DNA of 64,000 nt, from NCBI GenBank assembly GCA_012656075.1, contig JAAKBF010000156.1:62001-126000 (forward strand), given 5' to 3'. Numbering within the stretch: position 1 is the stretch's first letter; the number at the start of each line of letters is the position of its first letter. The notes beneath the pieces were generated by a model, which was not told the DNA's origin, ran no database searches, and worked only from the letters and a program-made list of their open reading frames with translations. The translations under genes were made by a program, and so were the position numbers. Origin of the DNA: Phytophthora hibernalis. Its lineage: Eukaryota > Oomycota > Peronosporomycetes > Peronosporales > Peronosporaceae. Of the stretch, positions 35,086 to 45,980 are shown in pieces.

Positions 35086-37230
35086 TCACGTGGACATGGC
35101 TGCGACAAGCAATTCGATGCGGTCGCGAACCATGACGTGGAGCATGTTCTTCGTAGCAGCATACGTTTCGGCTGCGAACTTGCACACGACGTCATTGGAA
35201 CTCGATGTGAGCAGTCGGTAGACTGGCAGCTGGAACTTCTGCTTGCCCTGCATCTCGAGAAATCTGCGCACGACCGGTAATTTGCTGACGACGTTATTAC
35301 CTATTAGGACCAGTGCCCAACGGAACAGGATTTCCGAGTTCCGTGAATTCCATAGCGCGAGGGTATCGCCCAGTGTAATCACCACGTCCGCGCTGGCGAA
35401 CTTCGTTTTCAGGCAGCAATCCAAGAAGTAGAGTACCAGTTGCGCCTCCCACTGCTTGGCCTCTTCCGACAGATAGAGAACATTAGCCTGCACAGGAGTA
35501 GACGAAGACTGCCAGTGGAACGCTAGCGACTCGCAGTTTTGCATGATTTCTTGAGCGTCAGTGAGATCTGGGGTGAAGAGCGGGTAACCCGGCTCGTTCA
35601 ACCATGTGCTGAACGAAATACCGCTCTTCAGATCCGTTCCTGAGGCGTTCGCGAGTTCTGGGAAGCTCTTCAGGAAATACGCGATCATTGTCTCGGCTGG
35701 GATAGACTGGAAACGGTACTCAGCGCAGTATTGTTTGAGGTAGTCATCAAAAACCTATGTGAAAGCATTAAATCGTTTAATATCAGCAGTAAGACCGCGA
35801 ACAAACAATTCAAAATGGCTTTCGCAAAGCGCACCGCATCGGAGCCCACGAGACTTCGTAGGTAGCAGACAAATGCATAGCCCTTCTCATAAGCGCACTG
35901 ATTGTAGCAATCACCAGGGTCAATGCCTTCCTCAAGGGGGACCCGTAGTCGTGTTAGCGGCGACTGCTCTCCAAGAGATGATATCTCCTCGTGCAGCAGC
36001 CCTCTCCAAGTTTGGCGTCCAGGCAACTTAGTGGTCTACCATTAAACAATTCGCCAAAAAAATGATAGAAACCAACAGGACTTTAATTGCAGACACCAAA
36101 GGACCTTACCTGCCGTGCGATACTTCCGTAATGCGCCTCTCAGCGTACATCGTGAAGCCTTCATTCAGAAAAATCGCTCCACGTAGCGTTCGTCACCAAA
36201 TTCCCGAACCACGAGTGAGAAATCTCGTGCGCCACAACTACAGAACAGCACATGTGAATCAACACTTTAGTAACAACAACAAAACAAATCCGCAGCTAGT
36301 AACTACCCTCAAGAACGTACTCGACACAAGTGATTTGTCACTGGCAATCGTGCAGGGCGACACGAACGTGAGTCGCGGGTTTTCCATTCCACCGTACGGA
36401 AACGAGGGCGGCATCACCAACATGTCGTAGCGTTCCCACAGATATTCACCGAAAAGGCGTTCACCGATCGTCAAGTACTCTTCCAGCACGCCATCAAACT
36501 CTTTGGTCGCAGCTTCAATCATGCAGGGTTCCGTCCAGATGCTCGATCGCGGGCCAACCTCCGATTCGACCAAATCTCCGACAGCCATCGCCACCAAATA
36601 CACTGGGATTGACTGCTTCATCTCAAAGGTGAATTTCTTCTCCGTAGATGCCACTTCCTTCCCTTCCTCCTCTGGGACAAAGTCCTCCACGCCACACAAC
36701 TTGGCACTCATGACACACACCAGCTCCTTCGGCACGACCACCGAAGCAGTGAACGTCACCCGAACAGAGGGTGAGTCCTGACACGGAAAGAAGCTGCGGT
36801 TCAGCACCTCCTGTCCCTGGGTGTACACGAAGGGCAGCTTCTTGCCCGCCGTTTGCTCCTTTTCGAGCCAGCAGACGCCGGGGCTCTGCGGGTCCGTTTC
36901 GTAGCGGATCGAGAGCTCAAAGGTGTTTGCAAGCACCAATTCCTCGGGTATTTCCACCTCCAGCGTCTCTCCAAAGGATGTGAAGGGTTTGACGTTCCAC
37001 TGGGCCGCGATCGTCTCCTCCTCGGGCAGAGAGACGCATACCGAGTGGATGTTCAGGTGGAAGACGTCCAGACGCAGAGTGGACGCGGCGCTGATTCTCC
37101 GGACAGACAACGTGGCCATACCGGAGACGCGCTTCTTGGCCATGTCTACATGCAGCTCCAGCTCCACATGGTGCGCCTGGAACTCGTCCAGCGCTGCGCA
37201 CGTCGCAGGATCTCGCGTCGCGCTCGTCAT
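35086..37230 (-). CDS. Leukotriene A4 hydrolase-like M1 aminopeptidase
   Basis: M1 zinc metallopeptidase of the LTA4H/aminopeptidase B group, which trims N-terminal residues in the cytosol and in animals hydrolyses LTA4. Exons: 36321-37230, 36110-36237, 35835-36026, 35086-35754; introns begin GTACGT, GTAAGG and GTGCGC. Motifs: FPCQDSPSVRVTF, substrate-binding GGMENP, SDKSLVS joined by splicing to IVAHEISHSWFGN (zinc HExxH), LNEGF (third zinc ligand), YEKGYAFVCYL, and the LTA4H C-terminal helical domain starting SFSTWLNEPGYP, with EILFRWALVLIG. Within exon 2 a T5 run at about 36164 breaks the frame before LNEG, and the exon 2/3 junction is one base short; I consider these sequence errors. The LTA4H-type C-terminal domain separates it from other M1 enzymes. 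Confidence 0.85.
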
Positions 37231-37379
37231 CTTGATCTTGATGACTCAACAATGGCTTCGTCTACATTGAATATCTGCCAATCACAAGGTAGCCAAGCAC
37301 CAGCATAAGATGTATCTAGTCACTCGACCGAGAAGGTTTGTTAGTGACACTGATCCCTCATTTTTGAAGCTGATTCAGC

Positions 37380-39085
37380 ATGAAGCACGCGGCGGTGTGG
37401 GACCAAGTGCAGGGCTCCTGTGAGCCTGCCAAGCTGCAGGCGGCGCTCACTGACGGCTCAGACCCTTCCGAAGTACTGGACGGATGGACTCCGCTCCATT
37501 TCATCTGCGATAACCGCTCGACGGAGCCAAAGGACCGCGCCGAAGGGTTGCGACTGCTGCTTCACGCTGGCTTCGCCGTGAACGCGGTGGACGAGGTAGC
37601 AATCGAAAATACTACAATTTAATTATTATTTATTGACACAAGTTGATGCAATGCAGAACGGCTGGAGTGCACTGCACCTGCTGTGCAAGAACAAGAGTGG
37701 CGGCGATGGAGATTTGGTGCCGAGTATCCAGCAGCTCTTGGCGGCCAAGGCCAACGTGAACCTGCAGACCACGGTGTGTAGATTGTAGTGTGTGTGTTTT
37801 TACTGTGGGTGAAGACACATTGAACTTGTGGATTGCAGGACAACAAGAAGGCACCGCTGCATTTCCTGTGTGAGAATGAAGCGGTCTCCGCAGAGGCGCT
37901 GGAGGCGCTGCTGAAGGCCAAACCGGATGTGAACACTGTGGATGAGGTAGGACAAGTTCAGGTGAACGGGGGTTAGAGGTTTGAGGTTGACATATTGGTG
38001 GTGACTACAGGATGGCAATTCTCCGCTTCATTATCTGGCCGAAAACAGCTACGTGTCAGAGCGTATGTTCAATCTGCTACTCGCGGCGAAAAGCAACGTG
38101 AATATCCAGAACCACGTACGCTGTTGAATTTGAGTTATTACGTGGATTTTGATCGGATACTGATATTAACGTGCCCGCTGTTTTTTAGTTTCAATCCACG
38201 CCAGCGCACTACATTTGCCAGAACAGTCGGGTGACTCAGCTCACGCTTCGTGGGTTGTTGAAGCACAAGGCAAACTTCAACATCAAAAACAACGTTCGTA
38301 TCCCCAGTCATTTCAGTCCTGCTCACTCGTCGTACTTACTTTTTCTTTGCAATATATGGGCAGATTGGGAATACAGCTGTCCACTACTTATGCGAGAATG
38401 ACGAAGTAACGGTGGACATGCTAAATGAGCTCATGAGTGACAAGCACGTGAACGTCACGATTCCCAACTCGGTTCGTTTACGTGGACGAGTTATTTTAAT
38501 GTTTTATTGACAAGATCACTGACTGTTTACCTGTTGTTGGTACAGTTGGGAAAGCTTGCCAGTGACTATATTCCATCCAGAAAGCAAGACTGCCTTGCTT
38601 TCCTTCAGAAGTTTGCGGCGCCTAACTTGGTTCCGACGGGTGGAAACTCTACTGCGACTGAAATTGGTGGTGAAGATCCTAGCGAGTTGCCGGAGCCGTT
38701 GAAGAAGTCGCTTATAGCTTGGAATGCTTCACTCCCGCCTTTTGACGCTGCCTTCTACAACGCTGTTTCGTGCGAGGCTGCCTTTGAAGCGATCTATGAC
38801 GAAGTTCAGGAGGTTTCGGGATGTGCATGTGAAGCCCCAGGCGACTCCGCAACTTTTGCTGCATGGGAAAATAGCCTAAGCAAGTGGCGAGCGTGCATTC
38901 TGCTTGCGTATGCGGCACTCGTGCCACCTAACATTTGGCACCAATATGCTGAGCAGTTCCAACGGCCGGTGCCGTCTGATCTGTCCAAGGTGCTGGGAAA
39001 GGTGGAGGCGGCGTGGAAGCAGTTCCCAGAGCAGACTCAACGGCGTGGACGCTTCGAAGCGCTGGCTGGTGCATTCAATGCTTAA
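37380..39085 (+). CDS. Ankyrin-repeat protein with one exon per repeat
   Basis: Seven exons: 37380-37595, 37657-37773, 37839-37946, 38011-38115, 38189-38293, 38364-38471, 38546-39085; all introns are 60-75 bases, all phase 0. The 432-residue product has six ankyrin repeats, each ending at an exon border: GWTPLHFICDN, GWSALHLLCKN, KAPLHFLCEN, NSPLHYLAEN, STPAHYICQN, NTAVHYLCEN. The last exon adds a 180-residue helical, Trp-containing domain without a recognised name. Likely a protein-binding scaffold. No frame breaks. It diverges from the LTA4H-like gene with about 150 bases between starts. Confidence 0.85.
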
Positions 39086-39211
39086 GTTGGGCTTCTGTTA
39101 GACTCGTGCCGATTCAGACAATGCGAGATCGAGGACCAAGGAAGGCAATACGAAGTACTACGTACATGTAGTACCATTTTATTGCCTGACATTGCGATTT
39201 TGTTGTTACCC

Positions 39212-39567
39212 CACGGTATGTATACCGGTAATCTGGATGAGGATGAGTCTGTAGCGACTTCGTCCTGTACTTGTCAAACATTTCCTGAAGGGCAGATCAA
39301 TATTTGACGTGGACCAAGTCCTCTTGCGTGGACTTCTCAATGTGCGGCACTTCTAGTGGCTCTCCTACTACGATTGGGATATCGACCTTGCGGGGGATCG
39401 GCAGCAGCGCGGTCGTACGGGAAACACGGGAACGGGAAGGCAAGTTTCTTGACGAACCAACGCTGCAGCATGGGAGCCTGGATGTTGTCCATCATTTCGT
39501 TTTCCTTGAAACAAAGCACCGGCACTTGCGGAATGCCATGCTCGATGGCAATTTGTGGTGGGTGTAA
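39212..39567 (-). pseudogene. Truncated duplicate of the DGAT2-like gene 3' end
   Basis: Matches the last third of the intact gene just downstream (39743-40105): MMDNIQAPMLQRWFVKKLAFPFP against MMDNVQAPMMQRWFVKKLAFPFP, with small deletions and frame changes. It begins abruptly at the point matching GTGGTGGGTGTAAA (39554-39567) and lacks the catalytic HPHG region. A non-functional tandem fragment. Confidence 0.8.
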
Positions 39568-39742
39568 AGTTTAGTTTTCACTCAAGGTGAATTGATGATG
39601 CTCCAGTTTAGCTGAATTCAAGTATCACCAAGTTTTTACTCTTGGCAGCGCTCAATTTCTATATTCTTAGTACTACAATCAGGTACATGTATTATATTAT
39701 ACATGTATTAAAATTAAAAATTTAATTCAGAAATATGCATAT

Positions 39743-40587
39743 CTAGATGAGGATAAGTTTGTAGTCACTACAGCCGACTTCGTCCTTGTACTTGTCGAAC
39801 ATCTCTTGAAGGACAGAGAAATATTTGGCGTGGACCTTGTCAATGTCCTCTTGCGTGGGCTTCTCAATGTGCGGCACTTCTAGTGGCTCTCCTACTACGA
39901 TTGGGATATCGACCTTGCGGGGGATCGGCAGCAGCGCGCGGCCGTACGGGAAATACGGGAACGGGAAGGCAAGTTTCTTTACGAACCAACGCTGCATCAT
40001 GGGAGCCTGGACGTTGTCCATCATCTCGCCTTCCTTGAAACTAAGCACCGGCACAAGCGGGACGCCATGCTCGATGGCAAGACGGATGAAACCTTTGTGG
40101 TGGGTGTAAACGCGCACCTCATTCTGTGACGATTGCTGCTGTAACATCTCGGCCTGGCCACCAGGCACAAGTAGGACGCTCTCTTTTGCTGAAGCGTGTG
40201 TGCGCTTGTCGGGTGACTTCACGCGAGCCGTAAAGTGGAGCACATCTCGGGCGAGTGGAATTTGATGCAGAATACTCGCTGTCAAGATGTGTGCGTAAAA
40301 GTTGGGGAATAATTCTCGCCACTGCGCGGTGAATTGGAGCCACATCACTGAAATAGGCATGATGCCGTGCGGGTGAAAGCTCAAGACGTACTGCTTTTTG
40401 GGTCCAGAGGAGCCATGCGAATGATGTTTCCTCTGAAGTATCTCTTGACCGTGTCTACAAGGAAGCTGCGGCCAGTAACCCAGCTAACGCGCTCACGACA
40501 GCCAGTTTGCTGCGGGTTACCACGGTACGTGATCTCATAGATGTAAATGAAGATCGTCAGAAGCAGCACTGGGACAAACGCGTCCAT
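39743..40587 (-). CDS. DGAT2-family acyltransferase
   Basis: Membrane acyltransferase of the DGAT2/MOGAT group that makes triacylglycerol or related esters in the ER. A hydrophobic N-terminal span (VPVLLLTIFIYIYEI) is followed by the catalytic HPHG motif in LSFHPHGIMPI and by LVPGGQAEML, the family glycine/glutamate motif, then PLVPVLSF and a late IPIVVGEPLEVP. The frame changes at 40395-40399 (T5 on the plus strand); one extra base joins APLDPK to KQYVLSFHPHG. Start at MDAFVPVLLL (40587) is provisional; the open frame extends upstream into the stop of the next gene. At about 282 residues it is somewhat short for the family. Whether it makes triacylglycerol, wax ester or another lipid cannot be told. 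Confidence 0.8.
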
Positions 40588-40613
40588 GTCATAAATGTAG
40601 TGGCGGTATGTGG

Positions 40614-42194
40614 CTACGGCTGGAAGGCAGGCAGTGGCGATCTGGGAAGCACATACTTCACATGATATCGGTTGACTTCCTTCAACAGACCGTTGTGCGA
40701 GTCTTTCAAGTACAGGTGAGTCGCGATTGAGCGAGACACTACCACGAGAAACTCGACACCAACGACCATCATACCATACAAGGCAACACCCGCAGGGCTC
40801 AAATTCGTTGTCAACGCGAAAAACACGAAGCACAACGCGTTCGGAACAAACTGAATGTTTGCCAATCCGCCGACGACAAGCACCCCAAGGCATTCATCGG
40901 CAAAGTCACGTAGGCGCTCATGCAGACCTAGAAAATAGGCGTGCACTGGCGACAGGGCGACCGAAACCATGTCATCGGGGTTTTCCAGTCGACTTGAAAC
41001 ATCTTCAGCAGTCTTCGACACGGAAGCGGTGCTCGTAGAAGCAACATTCTTGTGCTCGGTCTCCTCTGATCGTTTCTTAGGTGATTGGCCAGACTTCCTG
41101 AATACCAGCAACGACATCATCATGCCGATCTCGGCCACCACAAACAACGAACCAGCCACCGCCATGGCGCCCACGAACAACTCGAGCTCCACAACCACTA
41201 GCGACAGCAAATACAACACCTGTAGCGCTGCACCAGCACCGAAACACGACCACGACACGATCTGGAACAGCACAAAGCGAGCTCCGCCCATGAAGGGTTG
41301 ATAAAAGTTCCAGCCATCCTTCGTCGAAAGCACACCGCCCAAGCCGTACGTGTTGAAGAGCGCCGTCACAAACAAAGCAAGAGAGCCCAGTCCCGTCGAC
41401 ATTGGGTACCCCACACTAGTACCCGACGGGTGCGGGAACATACGGGTGTACTCGGACGCCAGCGCGAGCAGCGTTGCACCAACCAGCAACAACATATTAT
41501 TGAAGTTGTTGAGCTGCACGACAAAGCGGTCTTTCCGTCGCTGGCGATTGCGGTCGCGCCGCTTCTCCAACGTCAGCACGGAAGAGATGATGAGTACCTC
41601 GGCCATGAACGCCGCCACCGCCTGCATGGAGCGGTTTCCCGGTCGGCACACCGGGAAATTGCGTGCACTATCGTACCCAAAGCACAAGAGCTGCAGTGCC
41701 ACGAACAGTCCGTACAGCGTCCAGCCGACACTCTGGTAGATGGCGAACATGCGATTGCGTCGGTAGCGTCTCGCTAATTTCCTGAGCAGCGACGACGTGG
41801 GCGACAACGACAGCGCAGGAGACTCGGGCGTGGGCGGCGGCACCGCCGACGTGATACGCAGCACTTCGCTTGGCGCGTGCGAGATGGAAATGGGGAACCA
41901 AGCAGCGGCACTGGTGGCGGGTACAGCGAGCAGCAGGATCCACTGCGCGGCGAGGTGCGTGTCGCCCTGCAGCACGTCGGCCAGCAGGAATCTCGGGTGG
42001 TGGTGCGTGAGCTCTGCCAGTGCGAAGAGCGTGAAAGCGGCGAACGAGGTGACACCCATGGTGAGTAGGAACACGCCGCGCGCGCTCATCTGCTCAACGG
42101 GGACGGCGGAAAAGGCTTCGTCTTCGTCTTCAGGTTCGACGATGAGTCGTGGCAGTGTCTTGGGCTTGCGCCGCGAGAGTTGCGGCGTCTCCAT
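40614..42194 (-). CDS. Polytopic membrane protein, function unknown
   Basis: 526 residues from METPQLSRRK (ATG 42194); an upstream in-frame ATG at 42272 would add 26 less convincing residues. At least nine hydrophobic segments alternate with basic loops; examples are GVFLLTMGVTSFAAFTLFAL, WILLLAVPATSAAAWF, MLLLVGATLLALA and LCFVFFALTT. A charged, Ser-rich loop (RKSGQSPKKRSEE...) lies between two halves that look internally similar. No transporter signature recognised. It stops only 26 bases before the DGAT2-like start in the same direction, so the two genes are tightly packed. Confidence 0.7.
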   Translation of the reverse strand: METPQLSRRKPKTLPRLIVEPEDEDEAFSAVPVEQMSARGVFLLTMGVTSFAAFTLFALAELTHHHPRFLLADVLQGDTHLAAQWILLLAVPATSAAAWFPISISHAPSEVLRITSAVPPPTPESPALSLSPTSSLLRKLARRYRRNRMFAIYQSVGWTLYGLFVALQLLCFGYDSARNFPVCRPGNRSMQAVAAFMAEVLIISSVLTLEKRRDRNRQRRKDRFVVQLNNFNNMLLLVGATLLALASEYTRMFPHPSGTSVGYPMSTGLGSLALFVTALFNTYGLGGVLSTKDGWNFYQPFMGGARFVLFQIVSWSCFGAGAALQVLYLLSLVVVELELFVGAMAVAGSLFVVAEIGMMMSLLVFRKSGQSPKKRSEETEHKNVASTSTASVSKTAEDVSSRLENPDDMVSVALSPVHAYFLGLHERLRDFADECLGVLVVGGLANIQFVPNALCFVFFALTTNLSPAGVALYGMMVVGVEFLVVVSRSIATHLYLKDSHNGLLKEVNRYHVKYVLPRSPLPAFQP

Positions 42195-42414
42195 TGCGTT
42201 TGAACACTTTGCTACAACTTGGAAAGTGATGGATGAAGAGGTGGTTATCACGCAGGGGTTTCGCGTGCGCAATGTATTTTCTCGTCAGGCGTAATCGCGA
42301 ACTGTGCCAAACGGAATTACAAGCCGTGCGTAATCGGCGCAAGGGACGGCAGCTGGGAGCGCAATGCGCGACGCGGAAGATGAGGAAATGCAGCGGCGCT
42401 CGGCACCCCCGACT

Positions 42415-42437
42415 CGGAGGTCGAGGTGCGACCTCCG
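42415..42437. repeat. 8 bp stem hairpin beside a tRNA B-box-like sequence
   Basis: CGGAGGTC and GACCTCCG are separated by 7 bases. Next to it, on the reverse strand at 42440-42450, is GGTTCGAGTCC, an exact RNA polymerase III B-box. A full tRNA fold could not be built, so this may be a tRNA-derived SINE piece. Confidence 0.35.
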
Positions 42438-42450
42438 ACGGACTCGAACC

Positions 42451-43341
42451 AATCGAGGCTGTAGCTGGTCGTTTCCTTGACAACCGTGGCACTTACACGG
42501 TGGGACCAGAAATTGCGTTAAAGTGTATGAATCGGTTCTTTTTTTCGTGCCATGCTCCACTCAATCTTCGTCTGCAAGCGTCAATGACCGGTGCTACCGA
42601 ACCGGTGCTCCTTTAATAGCTTTTCCCGACCGCACCCCGACCAGATCTTCCTCGATCAGAGCCTGGACAATCAGTGGATATCGGTGGCCCTAAGGGCTTA
42701 CGTGAGATTGCACGATGCTCACGATGTACATATTTTGTCATGTTTTATTGACGTAATCAAGCCAACAAAATAATGCATTATCAGGCCGCGCTTTCAGCCG
42801 ACTATACATGTAATCTCATACATGTGAAGTATAGTATCCAATCTCGTCCTAATGCGGTCCAGGCAATATGGACACTTCTACGCGTGCTGTAGAGGAAGAA
42901 ATCTCAAGGGCATTACGCCGTTCCCAAAAGACGACTTCAGCATGTCAAATTTTCCGTCTGGATTGGACCATGTAATGTCGGTGAAAAAGTTATGAGCTCT
43001 TGAATCAAGTTTTGGTGCATTGATGGCAAGTCCAGCTACCGGTATACATTATGTATTAACGTTAACATGTAAATAATATCTCACTCAGAAGAAAATTTCT
43101 TATGCTTGAGCCGTGGATATTTTAAATGTCCACGGCTCAAGCATAAATTGAAAACTGTATTCGCGCCTTTTCCTTTAGTTTCTAAAATGCTAAACGCAAA
43201 TCATCAGACAGACATTTGCAAAAAGCGCTCGTTCCGTAATCAAGTGCAACTTCAACATGCACAGGTTCACGATTCAAGGGTAAACCAAGCGACATGTTCC
43301 AGGTAATTAAAGCGTCTTTATTTCTGCACTTACTTACATCC
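42451..43341. other. Intergenic region between membrane protein and Miro genes
   Basis: No gene supported. AT-rich with several ACATGTA words; holds the 18 bp inverted repeat listed separately. Confidence 0.5.
43100..43146. repeat. Perfect 18 bp inverted repeat with 11-base loop
   Basis: Left arm TTATGCTTGAGCCGTGGA at 43100-43117 and its exact reverse complement at 43129-43146. It would form a strong hairpin in DNA or RNA. It lies about 200 bases beyond the Miro stop codon. No match to another repeat in this window. Confidence 0.8.
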
Positions 43342-45770
43342 TCAACGCCGAAGTTTAGCGACAAATTCGCTCACGACCGCCTTGCTCTCTTCCGGCTTTG
43401 TGACGAACGCGACGACGGCAGCGGCGGCTGTCAATCCAATCACACTCAAGCCCGTCTTTCGACCAGGCAGCCAGATGCCAGACGACTTGGAACGCGCGTT
43501 CTTGGGCCTGCGCAGCATACACATACGGCGTCAACAAATGACAGCTACACCGACACAGCATAGCACGTCACGTACGGTCGCAAGGCAGTGGCCACGAGAA
43601 CACGGGCGGCTGTATCCTTGACGCAGTAAGCTTCGTAGCACTTCAGCGATGTCGGGTACTGCTTCAACGTTGCATCAATTGCAAAATCGACAGGCTTATC
43701 CTTCAGCAAGGCGCTGCTTTCTTCAGTGCCCTCCTTCATTCCCTCTTCGTCGGGTATCTCCGGCTTGAAGCTAAGCACCACTCGCGGAATCGATGCAGGT
43801 AGCTTCTTATCCAGCTCCTCCACGAACAGTTTGCTGCGTTCGTCCTCAGGGTTCAACACCAAGAGCAGAACATCCGCTTTTATCTTGATCTCATCATCCG
43901 ACAACGCCTCCGTGATCTGCTCATTGCACGTAAATATTTGGTAGAAGTTAGTTAAGGCATCTACCACAATAATTTAGCAGATGCATAACCACCACATACA
44001 AAGAGATACTTGGTCGTGTCCCGATCGGCGACAGCGCCGATGCCGCGCAGAATAAACTGCTCTTCATCTACTGCAATGGCTTCCTTTTCGCCAACAAAGG
44101 TGTGCACAAAGTGTTCCTTTCCTGATTCAGGTGAGCCAAAGATATAGCACGAGATTACGTTCCGATCAATTTGCATTGCCTTTCGCGTCTGGCTTCGACT
44201 TCTATAAAAAGATAAACATCAAATTAGTTGTTGGCGGTTTAGACATCCTCAAGGTACCCACATACTTGGCGAGTTCGATAGCCGGGAAAATTTTGTCGTT
44301 GTAGCCCAGATAAAATAGTGTTTCAAGAAGCTTCTGTGGGTTTTCTTGAGCCACAAAACTCCAGCAAGCTAGCCACACTGCGAGGGACAGAGTAGGTTTG
44401 CCGTCCACCATGGTTCGTTCATAGAGCAGCGGCGATGAAACCGCAGAACACGTCGTCCAAGGTGCACTTTCATCTTCGCAAATCGAGAAAATCGCCTCGA
44501 CCTCATTCTCCGCAATGTTGTTATCCTTATTCGCATCAAACTGACGAAACAAGTTCGTTAGGAACTCGGCAGCTTGAGAGGTCAACTGCGCAGACTGGTC
44601 TTCTTCGTACGGCGGCAGCTGAAGGCGCTCCGGAGGGATTTCCAGATGAAGGTCGTTGTTGTATCCTAAACTGCGCAACACTTGCCAGCCCGATTCTGGT
44701 CGGTTGCGATCGATAAATAGCCACCACAGGTAGATGAATCCTTCTACAAAAAGTCCACTGCGATCCGGAGCCACTCCAGAGGGCACCTCGGATGATAGGT
44801 ACTCCATCAGCGTATCGATCTCGGGAGAAATAAGTCGTACACCAAAGCAATCGTACTGGTACTCGTTCAGTTCCTCCCTGCTGAGGATGCCAGTTCGATC
44901 GCGATTATACAGACGAAATGTCCGCTTGATTGCCTTCAGGCACTTGGGTTGCAATTGCTACACAAGACCAACAAAAATAATAAGCATTGATCCAAATCAC
45001 CTTCTTGTCCAACAAAACATACCCGCTTCTGTTCATTGTAAAGTGGCGCCACAGGATACAATACCGCCTTCTGCGCCAGGAAGAACGCTTGCGCCACCTG
45101 TGTGAAATTCTTCGCCGAGCATTCCACCTCCGACACCACAAACTGCACAAACAAATAAAAATCATCAGCTCATCTGTTCACCACCTCAACAACAACAAAC
45201 CCCCACCCACCGGATACGTATTGACCAAATGCCGCACTTGGCTCGCATAGGGGCCATCAGTCGTGGGGGTCACGGCATTGATGTCCACTTTATTAGCGAC
45301 CAGCACGACGGGGATCTCCTTGTTCTTGGCGATGAAGTCCAGCCAGCGTCTCAACCGCTGGAAGGTCTCAGGTCTCGTCAGGTCGTACACCAGCAAGATG
45401 GCGTCGCTTCGCTTGGCCGCATTCGTCACGCGCATCAAGTCCGACACACGCGCTGTCAAAAGCAGTACAGTACACGAAATCAGTCTAAATCAATTGCAAA
45501 AGTTGCAAACAATTGAGAATTACATGAAGTATCGGTGATGGAGATGATGACGTTCTCGTCGCTCTCCTCGGCCGGGATCTGCACGTTGAGCAGCACACTT
45601 GGCACCTTCTCACTGAAGTGGCGCGACACGAGCGAGCAGATGAGCGACGTCTTGCCCACCTTCTCGTCGCCCAGCACTTCTATGCGCACCACCTGCGGCT
45701 TGAGCGGCAGCTTCTCGCGCGCGGGCTCAGCGTCGTCCCGCGCGGTCTTGCCCGCCACATTCGCCGCCAT
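43342..45770 (-). CDS. Mitochondrial Rho GTPase (Miro)
   Basis: Miro is a tail-anchored outer-membrane GTPase that controls mitochondrial transport and ER contacts. Exons: 45524-45770, 45211-45452, 45023-45142, 44258-44957, 43576-44201, 43342-43507. The first GTPase has GDEKVGKTS (P-loop), ITDTS and NKVD. Two EF-hand-bearing segments follow (YNRDRTGILSREEL and FDANKDNNIAENEVE). A second GTPase-like domain starts CYIFGSPESGKEHF, with a degenerate P-loop ending GKE rather than GKT/S. The C-terminus is a single hydrophobic span (VIGLTAAAAVVAFV) with basic flanks, the tail anchor. Frame changes at 43973-43975 (TTT) and near 44178 are each one base short. Domain order GTPase-EF-GTPase-TM is unique to Miro. 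It diverges from the Rab-GAP gene. Confidence 0.9.
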
Positions 45771-45980
45771 CTTTTCTCCCTCGCAATCTCTCACACCAGT
45801 CGTACATGAAATACACCACACATACACCACATTCCCTTCATTGGTCAAAACCCGATCTGAGAACAGAACTGCCACCAGTTACCCTTGAAGCGGCGAAACG
45901 GACGTTAAACTGCGGATCCCGTCGCACAAAGCAATTCACCAGGAGCGAGAGACAGCGCGGGGCGTTGCCAACGGCCCACG

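Noticed and set aside
41797..42294. 165-codon forward frame opposite the membrane protein
   Set aside because: Antisense shadow of a GC-rich gene; no domain or splice partner.
42440..42500. tRNA gene on the reverse strand
   Set aside because: The B-box matches but T-stem and acceptor pairing fail, and no anticodon arm could be placed.
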